Below, in pieces: positions 40,857 to 48,380 of a stretch of 64,000 nt of DNA. Under the pieces are notes generated by a model. It did no database searches and had not been told where the DNA came from. It saw only the letters and a list, made by a program, of their open reading frames with translations. The position numbers were made by a program, and so were the translations under genes. Source of the stretch: Kiloniella spongiae (GTDB lineage: Bacteria > Pseudomonadota > Alphaproteobacteria > Kiloniellales > Kiloniellaceae); the NCBI RefSeq assembly GCF_001026905.1, contig NZ_LAQL01000003.1, positions 186,001 through 250,000 on the forward strand. The letters are read 5' to 3'. Each line of letters opens with the position of its first letter. The stretch's first letter is position 1.

Positions 40857-42287
40857 ATGAAACAGGCCAGACAGCGTATTTTGATGCGGATCATTAAATC
40901 GTGGATGACGATGGTTTTTCTGGCTGTGCCAAGTTTTGTCCAGCCAAGTTTCGCTCAAGATTTTGACAAGGGACTCAGCGCCTACCTTGATGGAGAATAT
41001 GCCATCGCTCTCAGGGAGTTTCATATGCTTGCCGAATTGGGGGATGGCGAGGCCCAGTTTTACCTGGGTGAAATGTATGGTTTGGCCCACGGGGTGGAAC
41101 GTGACCTTGTCTTAGCCAGAAAATGGTTTTTGCGCGCTTCTGAACGGGGCAATTTCGATGCCGATAGTCGGCTCGCGCTTCTTTATCAGAGTGGTTTTGG
41201 CGGAGAACAAAGTGATACCTTGGCGTTATATCATGCCCGTCGAGGGGCAGATAATAATAATGATGCATCTCAGTTTACCTTGGCAGAGTTTTATGAAAAG
41301 GGTTCAGCCGGGGTGGCCCAAAGTAATGCACGTGCTCTTAAATGGTATCTGTTGGCGGCTGATAAAGGATTTACCCCGGCTTATCTGGGTCTTGGGCGTG
41401 TTTATGAAAAGATCGGTGAGATTGATAATGCAAAACTATGGTATCAGCGTGCCATTGATGAGGGGGATGAGCATGGAAAGGAACCACTGGCCAGACTAAA
41501 GGCACAAAATGCTGCGGCCAAACAGACAACTGGTAATAGTCGGAAGGTTGTTTCTTCTTCTTCTTCTTCTTCTGGGAGCACTATTGCTGTCGAGTACCCG
41601 GATGAAGCAGCACGGCAATCATCTGATCGTGTTTGGGAAGATGACCGGGATGATTTTTTAGTGGGTGCCAATGCCTATTGGGACGGTGATTTTTCCCTTG
41701 CACTGGAACGGTTATACCCGCTCGCGGAAAAGGGGGTTCCCTATGCTCAGTACTATATGGGGGAAATGTTTGATCGTGGATTTGGCATAACCAAGGATCA
41801 TAAGGCTGCTGTTAAATGGTTCAAGGCAGCCTATAAAAACGGCGTGAGTGACGCAGGAAACAATCTTGCCTATATCTATTTTACGGGAAGTGCGGGGTTC
41901 GTGGACCGTCAGACCGCTATGGATATTTACCACAAGGAGGCGAATGCAGGAAACCCTGTCTCACAGGTTAGTTTGGGTCATGCCTATGCGGATGGAAAAG
42001 ATGTTACTGAAAACCACAGGACTGCGGTTAAGTGGTATCGCAGGGCTGCGGAAAACGGAGATCCGGTCGGGATGTTTCAGCTGGGACTTGCCTATTATCG
42101 CGAACTGGGTGGTGTATCCTGGGACTATAACAAGGCCTATATGTGGTTCACGCTGGCGTATGAAGAGGGAGAAAGCGATGCTTTGCCTTTCAAGGAAGAA
42201 GTGAGAGAAAAACTGACGGCAGAACGGCGGGATTTAGTGGGGAAAATGATTGCTAAATGCCGTCAAAGAAATTTCAAGGGCTGTTGA
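40857..42287 (+). CDS. SEL1-repeat protein 3 of 5, secreted
   Basis: This 476-residue protein starts at ATG 40857 after GGGGGGAGAA (the open frame extends 264 bases further up, overlapping the giant gene, but the start context and signal peptide favour this ATG). A signal peptide ends near PSFAQ. Two SEL1 blocks (about 35-220 and 255-445) are separated by a linker with seven consecutive Ser encoded by a TTC/TCT repeat. The end, AKCRQRNFKGC, repeats the C-x7-C motif. It lies 46 bases downstream of the giant gene and very likely shares its transcript. Confidence 0.87.
   Translation: MKQARQRILMRIIKSWMTMVFLAVPSFVQPSFAQDFDKGLSAYLDGEYAIALREFHMLAELGDGEAQFYLGEMYGLAHGVERDLVLARKWFLRASERGNFDADSRLALLYQSGFGGEQSDTLALYHARRGADNNNDASQFTLAEFYEKGSAGVAQSNARALKWYLLAADKGFTPAYLGLGRVYEKIGEIDNAKLWYQRAIDEGDEHGKEPLARLKAQNAAAKQTTGNSRKVVSSSSSSSGSTIAVEYPDEAARQSSDRVWEDDRDDFLVGANAYWDGDFSLALERLYPLAEKGVPYAQYYMGEMFDRGFGITKDHKAAVKWFKAAYKNGVSDAGNNLAYIYFTGSAGFVDRQTAMDIYHKEANAGNPVSQVSLGHAYADGKDVTENHRTAVKWYRRAAENGDPVGMFQLGLAYYRELGGVSWDYNKAYMWFTLAYEEGESDALPFKEEVREKLTAERRDLVGKMIAKCRQRNFKGC
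41552..41573 (+). repeat. TTC microsatellite encoding poly-Ser
   Basis: Seven TTC units (41552-41572) are read as seven TCT serine codons in the linker of the SEL1 protein. Unit gain or loss would stay in frame. Confidence 0.9.
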
Positions 42288-42336
42288 TCGTTCCGATACC
42301 TGGATCTCGTTCAACTTGTCTTCGGCGTGTCTTTCA

Positions 42337-42367
42337 AAGGGAGAGAGGGCACAGGCTTCTCTCCCTT
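42337..42367. terminator. Terminator hairpin after the SEL1 operon
   Basis: Perfect 10-bp arms AAGGGAGAGA (42337-42346) and TCTCTCCCTT (42358-42367) lie 50 bases after the third SEL1 gene, followed by T-rich sequence. They are placed between convergent genes. Confidence 0.7.
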
Positions 42368-42442
42368 CCGTTCTTTTGTATCCGGGATCTCTTTTATCCT
42401 GCCAGGCTGCTTTTTGACCAAGCGGGGTAGTTGATCTTTTCG

Positions 42443-42871
42443 CTATTGTGTATGTGTGGCGACTGCAAGTCGGTTCCAGGCATTGATCGTTGCGATGACC
42501 ATCATGATCTGGGCAATCTGTTCTTCGGTGAAGTGTTCCTGAACCCGATTATAAACCTCGTCACTGACCCCGTGATTGGTGATCAGGGTCATTTCTTCGG
42601 TCAGGGCGAGAACGGCGCGTTCTTGTTCAGAGAAAAGCGGGGACTCTTTCCAGGCAGACAGGGCAAACAAGCGTTCTGCTTTTTCGCCATTTTCCAATGC
42701 GGCTTTGGTATGCATCTGAATACAATAGGCACAGCCATTAATCTGTGAGGCGCGGGTTTTGATTAACTCTGGCAAACTGGTGCCAAGGTCTGTTGTGCCG
42801 AGATATTTCTCTAACCCGAACATTGCGTCATAGGCGGCAGGTTGGATTTTGTGAATGTTTACTCTGGTCAT
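42443..42871 (-). CDS. Carboxymuconolactone decarboxylase/AhpD-like protein
   Basis: This 142-residue all-helical protein has the CMD fold and the peroxidase-type CxxC site in GCAYCIQMHTKAA (about 47-59), with the conserved downstream His. The segment SPLFSEQERAVLALTEEMTLI and the helix EEQIAQIMMVIATINAWNRL complete the family pattern. AhpD-like proteins reduce hydroperoxides or AhpC; others have unknown redox roles. It is divergent from a LysR regulator 192 bases away, its probable controller. Confidence 0.92.
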   Translation of the reverse strand: MTRVNIHKIQPAAYDAMFGLEKYLGTTDLGTSLPELIKTRASQINGCAYCIQMHTKAALENGEKAERLFALSAWKESPLFSEQERAVLALTEEMTLITNHGVSDEVYNRVQEHFTEEQIAQIMMVIATINAWNRLAVATHTQ

Positions 42872-42972
42872 GTTAATATTCTCTTTGTTTTAATGAATTC
42901 AAAGATCTGGGTCTTTTACTCTAATGGTGTTCGAGGTGCGTAACCTTATGCCTGTTTGAAAAGATCCAAACG

Positions 42973-43063
42973 TTATGAATCACGTTGTATCTGAATTGAT
43001 TAATGTTTTAAATGTTGGTTTTGCTATTTAATAATTGCTAAATCAGCACGAATTGATTCATAA
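42973..43063. promoter_or_regulatory. Distant inverted repeat in the AhpD/LysR promoter region
   Basis: TTATGAATCA (42973-42982) and its exact reverse complement TGATTCATAA (43054-43063) lie 81 bp apart. The second copy directly abuts the LysR start codon. They are candidate binding sites for the LysR product at its own gene and the divergent gene. Confidence 0.35.
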
Positions 43064-43957
43064 ATGATTATGTTCAAACTCGATGATCTGAAGATTTTTA
43101 TCGCAACGGCAGAGGTCGGCAGTTTTGTCGGGGCGGCATATCATATGGATGTTGCGCCATCAGTTGTCAGTCGAAGTATCAAGAACCTAGAGGTTCAGCT
43201 GAATACCACCTTGTTTAATCGCACGACCCGCAAGATCACTTTGACGGGCGAGGGGCAGTGGTTGCTGGATCATGCCGCGAAGACCTTAGATAATCTGAAC
43301 GAAATCACCGCGTACTTTCGTGATAAAAACGCAGAGCTTCGAGGTAAATTAACCATTGATGCGCCGACGCCTTTCACCCTTCATATGCTTGCGCCTATTC
43401 TTTCCGAATTCACCCGTCGGCACCCCAAAGTTCGTCTATCCCTCGAAAGCAACGAAGACATTGCAGACCTGATCGAAAAAAAGGTCGATGTGGCAATTCG
43501 TCTTGGGGAGTTGAAAAGTTCTGGCTTGAAAGCAAAAAGGATCGGGTCTATCCAGCGGGCTTTTTATGCATCGCCCGATTATCTTGAACAAAGGGGCGTA
43601 CCCGTTGATGTGAATGATTTGCGCGATCACAATTGCCTGGGGTTTTCACAGCAGACACCCTCTCTCAATCGCTGGCCAATTCTGACCAAGAGTGGCGAAT
43701 GGTATGAAATTACACCTCATCTGAGCGCCAACAGCGGCGAAACCCTTAAACAACTGGCAGTACATGGTCATGGGATCTTGTGTCTATCGGATTTTACGGT
43801 CCGTCAAGAACTTGAAAGCGGCGAACTTGTTCCCATCCTTGGGGATAAAGTCGTTCCGCACAGCATACCTGTATCTGCGGTTTATTATTCTGAACATAAA
43901 GTGATCAGACACATCCGTGTTTTTCTCGATTTTTTGGCTGAGCACGCAAAGTTTTAG
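43064..43957 (+). CDS. LysR-family transcriptional regulator
   Basis: This 297-residue protein has an N-terminal winged helix-turn-helix (MFKLDDLKIFIATAEVGSF, HMDVAPSVVSRSIKNLEVQLN, LFNRTTRKITLTGEG) and a LysR substrate-binding domain (about 90-295). ATG 43064 and ATG 43070 are both possible starts. It is divergent from the CMD/AhpD-like gene; an exact inverted repeat of TTATGAATCA in the shared region may be its operator. It splits the SEL1 cluster into a three-gene and a two-gene part. Confidence 0.92.
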   Translation: MIMFKLDDLKIFIATAEVGSFVGAAYHMDVAPSVVSRSIKNLEVQLNTTLFNRTTRKITLTGEGQWLLDHAAKTLDNLNEITAYFRDKNAELRGKLTIDAPTPFTLHMLAPILSEFTRRHPKVRLSLESNEDIADLIEKKVDVAIRLGELKSSGLKAKRIGSIQRAFYASPDYLEQRGVPVDVNDLRDHNCLGFSQQTPSLNRWPILTKSGEWYEITPHLSANSGETLKQLAVHGHGILCLSDFTVRQELESGELVPILGDKVVPHSIPVSAVYYSEHKVIRHIRVFLDFLAEHAKF

Positions 43958-44080
43958 AGCGCTTTCGAGTACGGTAACTCTTCGTCAGTAAAATATAAGA
44001 TTTATCGTCAACCTTGGCTGATATGCTAAGCTAAGCGGATATGTGTGGTTTTATTAATGTTATTAAAAATCGGAATTATT

Positions 44081-44491
44081 ATGGAACAATTTCTTTGCCT
44101 TGCTTTTTTTCTCTGTAGCTTCGTTGTCGGGGGCCTTGTTCAGGCTGCTGATCTTGATAAAGGTAAGTCCGCGTTGATCAAGGGCGATTATACCACAGCC
44201 CTGACAGAATTAAGACCGTTGGCTGAGCAAGGGGATCGCACAGCGCAATATTATCTGGGCGTTATGTACAAGGAAGGGCAGGGCGTTGCCGTTGACGATA
44301 CGTTATCTCACCAGTGGCTGACAAAATCTGCGGAGAATGGAGACGCGCAAGCGCAGATGATGATGGGGATGATGTATCACTTTGGCTCAGGCGTTGAAGA
44401 AAATATGGACACCGCCCGCAAATGGTATCAGCTCGCTGCAGATCAGGGATTGGAAGAAGCCCAAACTGTTCTGGTGATTATTGCGGAATGA
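44081..44491 (+). CDS. Small SEL1-repeat protein 4 of 5
   Basis: This is a 137-residue protein from ATG 44081, with a signal peptide ending LVQAA at about residue 22. Earlier in-frame starts at GTG 44045 and ATG 44057 would add residues including a Lys. It contains two to three SEL1 repeats (YYLGVMYKEGQGVAVDDTLSHQW, MMMGMMYHFGSGVEENMDTARKWY). It lacks the C-terminal C-x7-C motif of the other four. It may be a short regulatory or decoy member or a truncated relative. Confidence 0.82.
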   Translation: MEQFLCLAFFLCSFVVGGLVQAADLDKGKSALIKGDYTTALTELRPLAEQGDRTAQYYLGVMYKEGQGVAVDDTLSHQWLTKSAENGDAQAQMMMGMMYHFGSGVEENMDTARKWYQLAADQGLEEAQTVLVIIAE

Positions 44492-44724
44492 ATTTTAACG
44501 CGATTAATTCTTTGATTTTTTCTGCGGTTTTGACATCACGATCTGTTTGATCGATGCGTTAGAGAGAATAAAGCAAAAATACCTATCAGCAGAGATGATA
44601 GCTATAAAATAAATACCGCATTTTAACTTTAAGAAATTGTTAAATACGCCTTTGTAGATTTGTGCTTATTTCGCGTAATGCTTGTGTTTTAAGGTTATTT
44701 TTAATCTGGTTGTGTGGTCCTTCG

Positions 44725-45855
44725 ATGAAATCATTGGGTATTTTAATTTTGCTTATCCTGCTTATGGTCATCTGTGGCGTTTTTTATGCTCAATATGATC
44801 CAGGCCAGACCGCCTATGACAGAGGAGATTATCAGACTGCCCTAAAAGAATGGCGGTCGCGCGCGGAGCAAGGAAACCGTTTGGCGCAGAACAGTCTTGG
44901 TTGGCTTTATGAAAATGGGCATGGTCTTCCGCAAGATTATGTCCTTGCTAAAAAGTGGTATCAGCTTTCTGCTGAACAGGGGAACAGTTATGCACAGGTG
45001 AATCTCGGTGTTCTTTACGCACGAGGGAAAGGTGTCGATCAGGACTATAGTTTAGCCATGAAGTGGTATCAGAAGGCTGCAAAAAAAGGCGATGCAACTG
45101 CAGTCTATAATTTGGCTGGATTGTATCATGATGGTTATGGTGTCCCTCAGGATTATGAAAAAGCCTTGGCTTTATATCAAAAAGGAGCTGAAGAAGGTTA
45201 TAGTCCTGCACAAATTGCGCTTGGGAATATGTATCTGGATGGACAAGGGGTAAGGCAGGATTACGCTATGGCGCTTTATCTGTTCAAACTTGCAGCAGAA
45301 CAAGGTCAGGCGGATGCCCAATTTAATGTGGGGTTGATGTATGAAAGTGGGAAAGGTGTCCTAAAAGATGAAGCGATTGCTGCTGAATGGTATGACTTGT
45401 CCGCTGATCAGGGGCAGGTTTACGCACAGCATAATCTGGCTTCGATGTACTTAAATGGTACTGGGATTCCACAAGACTATGAGGTTGCCTTTAAGCTATA
45501 CACGCTTGCAGCAAAGCAGGGGTACCCTGAAGCACAAAATAATTTGGGTCTTATGCACCGCGAGGGCCAGGGAACCAGCCAAGATTTTCAAAAGGCGTTA
45601 ATGTGGTTCAAGAAAGCGGCTGGTCAAGGATTACCTGTTGCTTTTGTCAATATTGGCAAAGCTTATATGAGGGGTGAGGGTGTTCAAGAAGACATGGTGA
45701 CAGCTCTGATGTGGCTAAATCTCATAGTTATGAACGGTAGCCAAGATCAAATTGATATTCTCAGAGAAGCAGAAAGTCATCTACCGATAGAGCAGGTAGA
45801 AGAAGGTCAAAGGCTTGCAAAAGAGTGTGTGTTGAAGGAATTTAAAGGATGTTAA
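44725..45855 (+). CDS. SEL1-repeat protein 5 of 5, membrane-anchored
   Basis: This 376-residue protein from ATG 44725 has a hydrophobic anchor (about 4-23, LGILILLILLMVICGVF). It is followed by about eight well-formed SEL1 repeats (for example NSLGWLYENGHGLPQDYVLAKKW, YNLAGLYHDGYGVPQDYEKAL). The end CVLKEFKGC matches the C-x7-C motif of three other family members and the FKGC ending is shared with member 3. No binding partner is visible in sequence. It is 233 bases after the small member and may be a separate transcript. Confidence 0.87.
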   Translation: MKSLGILILLILLMVICGVFYAQYDPGQTAYDRGDYQTALKEWRSRAEQGNRLAQNSLGWLYENGHGLPQDYVLAKKWYQLSAEQGNSYAQVNLGVLYARGKGVDQDYSLAMKWYQKAAKKGDATAVYNLAGLYHDGYGVPQDYEKALALYQKGAEEGYSPAQIALGNMYLDGQGVRQDYAMALYLFKLAAEQGQADAQFNVGLMYESGKGVLKDEAIAAEWYDLSADQGQVYAQHNLASMYLNGTGIPQDYEVAFKLYTLAAKQGYPEAQNNLGLMHREGQGTSQDFQKALMWFKKAAGQGLPVAFVNIGKAYMRGEGVQEDMVTALMWLNLIVMNGSQDQIDILREAESHLPIEQVEEGQRLAKECVLKEFKGC

Positions 45856-45890
45856 GACTTTAAAATAAAAGCAGTTTTTCTTTTCTCTCT

Positions 45891-46823
45891 TTACTGCCGA
45901 ACCACTTCATAGCCCAGTCGTTCCAGATACCATTGCAGGGATTGGTCGCCGCCGAGGTGGCCGGCGCCGACGGCGATGAAGACTGTTCCCGATCCGCGCA
46001 TGATGTCTTCGATTTTTTCGGCCCAGTTGGCGTTACGATCATCCAGTAAGGCGGTTTTTATGCGATCCTGTCCGTCGAAGGAGGCATTCATCAGCTCAGC
46101 AAGTTTTTCTATCTCGCCGGTTTTCCAATAGATGAAAAGTTGATCGAGCATATCGGTGTCTTCGACCATTTGCACCATAGAACTGTTGAACATGGCGAGG
46201 TCTTCTTCGGGTGTCATATCCCCAAAAATACGCAATTGCTGTTCCAGTGTTTCAAGATACCCCAACTCTTTCCCCGCAGCTTTGGCATCATCCCAAAGAG
46301 CTTTGTCAACACCAGCTTCCGGGTTGAGACCCTTGGCCTGCATTTGAATACCAGCCAGGGTTACGGCAGTGAACCAGGGGCGCAGGGTTGCGAAATTTGG
46401 CATGGCTTCTTCTGGAATACCCAGAGAATTTAACGCCCGTACAAAATTCTCCCGATCTGTGGGAGCAAGTTGCTCATAAAAGGGGGTACTTGATTTGTTA
46501 AAGGCGTGCTTCTGGAGCAGGGGGATCATTGTCTCGGGCGTCGCGTCGGCGATAGGGGCTTCCATGTAGTAGATGTCAGCACTGTCAAAAGCCTGTTTTA
46601 TCTTATTCGTCTTCCATTGCAGGTTTTCATCTTGAGCGTGAACTGTGCCAAATATCCAAACGATGCTGTCTTCATCTGTTAGTTTCCAGAGTGCAGGGTT
46701 GATCGTGCTGTCAGCAAGGGCGCTCTGTATCCCAAATCCAAGCCCGGTGATGAAACCACTAACAATGAGAGAAGTGCGAATGAAGCTTGTCGTCGTTTTT
46801 TTTGTGATCTGAAAAATATCCAT
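45891..46823 (-). CDS. TraB/GumN-family protein
   Basis: This 310-residue protein from ATG 46823 (AGGACG seven bases upstream; a longer frame reaches 46889) has a signal peptide ending near SALAD. It carries the two hallmark motifs of TraB-like/GumN proteins: IFGTVHAQDE near the N-terminus and the C-terminal VGAGHLGGDQSLQWYLERLGYEV. Glutamates and histidines in these motifs are thought to form a metal site, and a hydrolase activity has been shown for a few relatives, but the role of GumN-like proteins is unknown. It converges on the last SEL1 gene. The secreted location fits an envelope function. Confidence 0.88.
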   Translation of the reverse strand: MDIFQITKKTTTSFIRTSLIVSGFITGLGFGIQSALADSTINPALWKLTDEDSIVWIFGTVHAQDENLQWKTNKIKQAFDSADIYYMEAPIADATPETMIPLLQKHAFNKSSTPFYEQLAPTDRENFVRALNSLGIPEEAMPNFATLRPWFTAVTLAGIQMQAKGLNPEAGVDKALWDDAKAAGKELGYLETLEQQLRIFGDMTPEEDLAMFNSSMVQMVEDTDMLDQLFIYWKTGEIEKLAELMNASFDGQDRIKTALLDDRNANWAEKIEDIMRGSGTVFIAVGAGHLGGDQSLQWYLERLGYEVVRQ

Positions 46824-47142
46824 AAAAACGTCCTGCATCTGAATAATCGTTATAAATATAATTGATTTGTATTTGTTGTCATAAGGCATTTGTTGTCAAA
46901 AAGTATTTGCGGTTAAAAAGCAAATTTTAATGATGGAAACAATGCCTTTACTAAAGAGCATTAAGGATTTTTAGGGCGATAATACGGCAAAATAATAGCT
47001 CGGGTGTGGTTGGTGTTTCTCACATAGAAGTGAGAATTAAAAATTCTTAATTTTCACTTCTCTACTGGAAGTTAGTCGCTAAAGGTTCTACCTATTAAAA
47101 CAGGGTAATGGGAAATTAAATATAAGAGGGAGGTCAGGCACA
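46824..47142. other. Intergenic region upstream of the TerB-like gene
   Basis: The region between the divergent TraB-like and TerB-like genes holds one hairpin (47026-47061) and no open frame that looks coding. It must contain both promoters. Confidence 0.5.
47026..47061. promoter_or_regulatory. Near-perfect 15-bp hairpin upstream of TerB
   Basis: Arms AGAAGTGAGAATTAA (47026-47040) and TTAATTTTCACTTCT (47047-47061) pair except for one G-T, with a six-base loop. It lies about 80 bases before the TerB-like start and is AT-rich rather than a T-tailed terminator; an operator or RNA structure is possible. Confidence 0.4.
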
Positions 47143-47595
47143 ATGTCCAGTTTGTTATTGGAAAAGCTCGTCACAGAAGTGCGTCGGTATCAAAATAAGG
47201 ACTTCCTGCATGCGGCGATGGCGGTTTGTGCCATTACGGCCTATTCAGATGGGGAAGTTTCAATAGAGGAACGTTATTCCATCGACTATGCAATTGATAA
47301 CATTGAAGCCTTGAAAACGTTTGATCCAGTTCGTGCAATCGAAATTCTGGATGATTATATCTATCTGCTCAAAAGTGATGCAGAGGGCGTTAAGGCTGAA
47401 CTCTATAAGAAAATCAAAATCTTTGAAGGGAAATATAAAAGATCTCGAACGCTGCTGCGTGTTGCGCACTTGATTATCTGTGCTGATCGTGAGGTTGATC
47501 CGCGCGAACAGAAAGAGTTTGCGATGCTTTGTAATCTTTTGGGGTTGGAAGCAAACAAACTTTGGCGACAGATAGAAAACCAGAAGGCGTTATAA
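47143..47595 (+). CDS. TerB-family tellurite-resistance-like protein
   Basis: This 150-residue protein has the TerB all-helical fold: AMAVCAITAYSDGEVSIEERYSIDYAI near the start and LLRVAHLIICADREVDPREQKEFAML near residue 103, the two paired acidic loops (DGEVSxxE and DREVDPxE) that coordinate metal in TerB. The ATG is preceded by GAGGGAGG. TerB domains occur in stress-response and phage-resistance systems, but no other Ter genes are nearby, so this is an isolated member. The next gene is a SAM-dependent methyltransferase 92 bases downstream on the same strand. Confidence 0.88.
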   Translation: MSSLLLEKLVTEVRRYQNKDFLHAAMAVCAITAYSDGEVSIEERYSIDYAIDNIEALKTFDPVRAIEILDDYIYLLKSDAEGVKAELYKKIKIFEGKYKRSRTLLRVAHLIICADREVDPREQKEFAMLCNLLGLEANKLWRQIENQKAL

Positions 47596-47687
47596 TTAAT
47601 AGCTGATCTGTTGAAACGTATTGGTAAGCTTTGTGATGACAAGCGCTTATTTATCCAATTGAAGTCCTTTCCGGGAATCTTAATCTC

Positions 47688-48338
47688 ATGACAAAGCAAA
47701 ACAGCACGCTGGCGTATTATGAGGAAAATGCCGTAGCTTATGCAGCGCGGGATTTCGCCGGAACTTTTGAGGAATATCGTGATCTTTTTGTTTCCAGGGT
47801 TCAGGCAAGGTTTCAAGAAAGTTTGCAGCTCCCAAACCGAAAACAGACTAAGCCCCAAGTGCTTGAATTAGGGTCCGGTAGTGGACGGGATGCGCAAGCT
47901 TTTTTAGCCCATGGATTTGATGTCACACTTCTTGATGGATCTGCCGAGCTTGCCGAAATTGCAAAGAAAAGAACAGGGCTGGACGTTCTGGTGAGGGATT
48001 TTGAAGACCTGTACTTTGACGCTGAATTTGATGGTGTTTGGGCCGCAGCCTCATTATTACATGTTCCTTCGGATAAGTTACCGGGTGTTCTGAAGACTAT
48101 CGCGCGAAGCTTGCAAGATAGCGGTGTTTTTGTCGCAAGTTTTAAAGAGGGCAATCACGATTGGGTTGACGGTCTGGGGCGATATTTCTGTGCCATGACA
48201 GAAAGTCATCTGACCGATTTTATTACAAACAGTGGTTTTGAGTTGATCGCTATTGATAAGCGTAAGGGGCAGGGCAGTGATGGAAAGCCGACGGTCTGGT
48301 TGTGGGTGATTGCCCGAAAACAAATTGCCGACATTTAG
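47688..48338 (+). CDS. Class I SAM-dependent methyltransferase
   Basis: This 216-residue protein has motif I VLELGSGSGRDAQAFLAHG near residue 60, motif II with the acidic LLDGSAELAEIA that would bind the ribose of SAM, and the post-II block FDGVWAAASLLHVP. This is the general methyltransferase-11 pattern. A C-terminal domain has SFKEGNHDWVDGLGRYFCAMTESHL. The substrate is unknown. Being next to TerB it could be related to tellurite or metalloid handling (compare TehB), but that is an inference from position only. No ribosome site is obvious. Confidence 0.85.
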   Translation: MTKQNSTLAYYEENAVAYAARDFAGTFEEYRDLFVSRVQARFQESLQLPNRKQTKPQVLELGSGSGRDAQAFLAHGFDVTLLDGSAELAEIAKKRTGLDVLVRDFEDLYFDAEFDGVWAAASLLHVPSDKLPGVLKTIARSLQDSGVFVASFKEGNHDWVDGLGRYFCAMTESHLTDFITNSGFELIAIDKRKGQGSDGKPTVWLWVIARKQIADI

Positions 48339-48380
48339 GTGAAAGTTCAGATCGCAAATCAAATACAAGATCAACGATAC

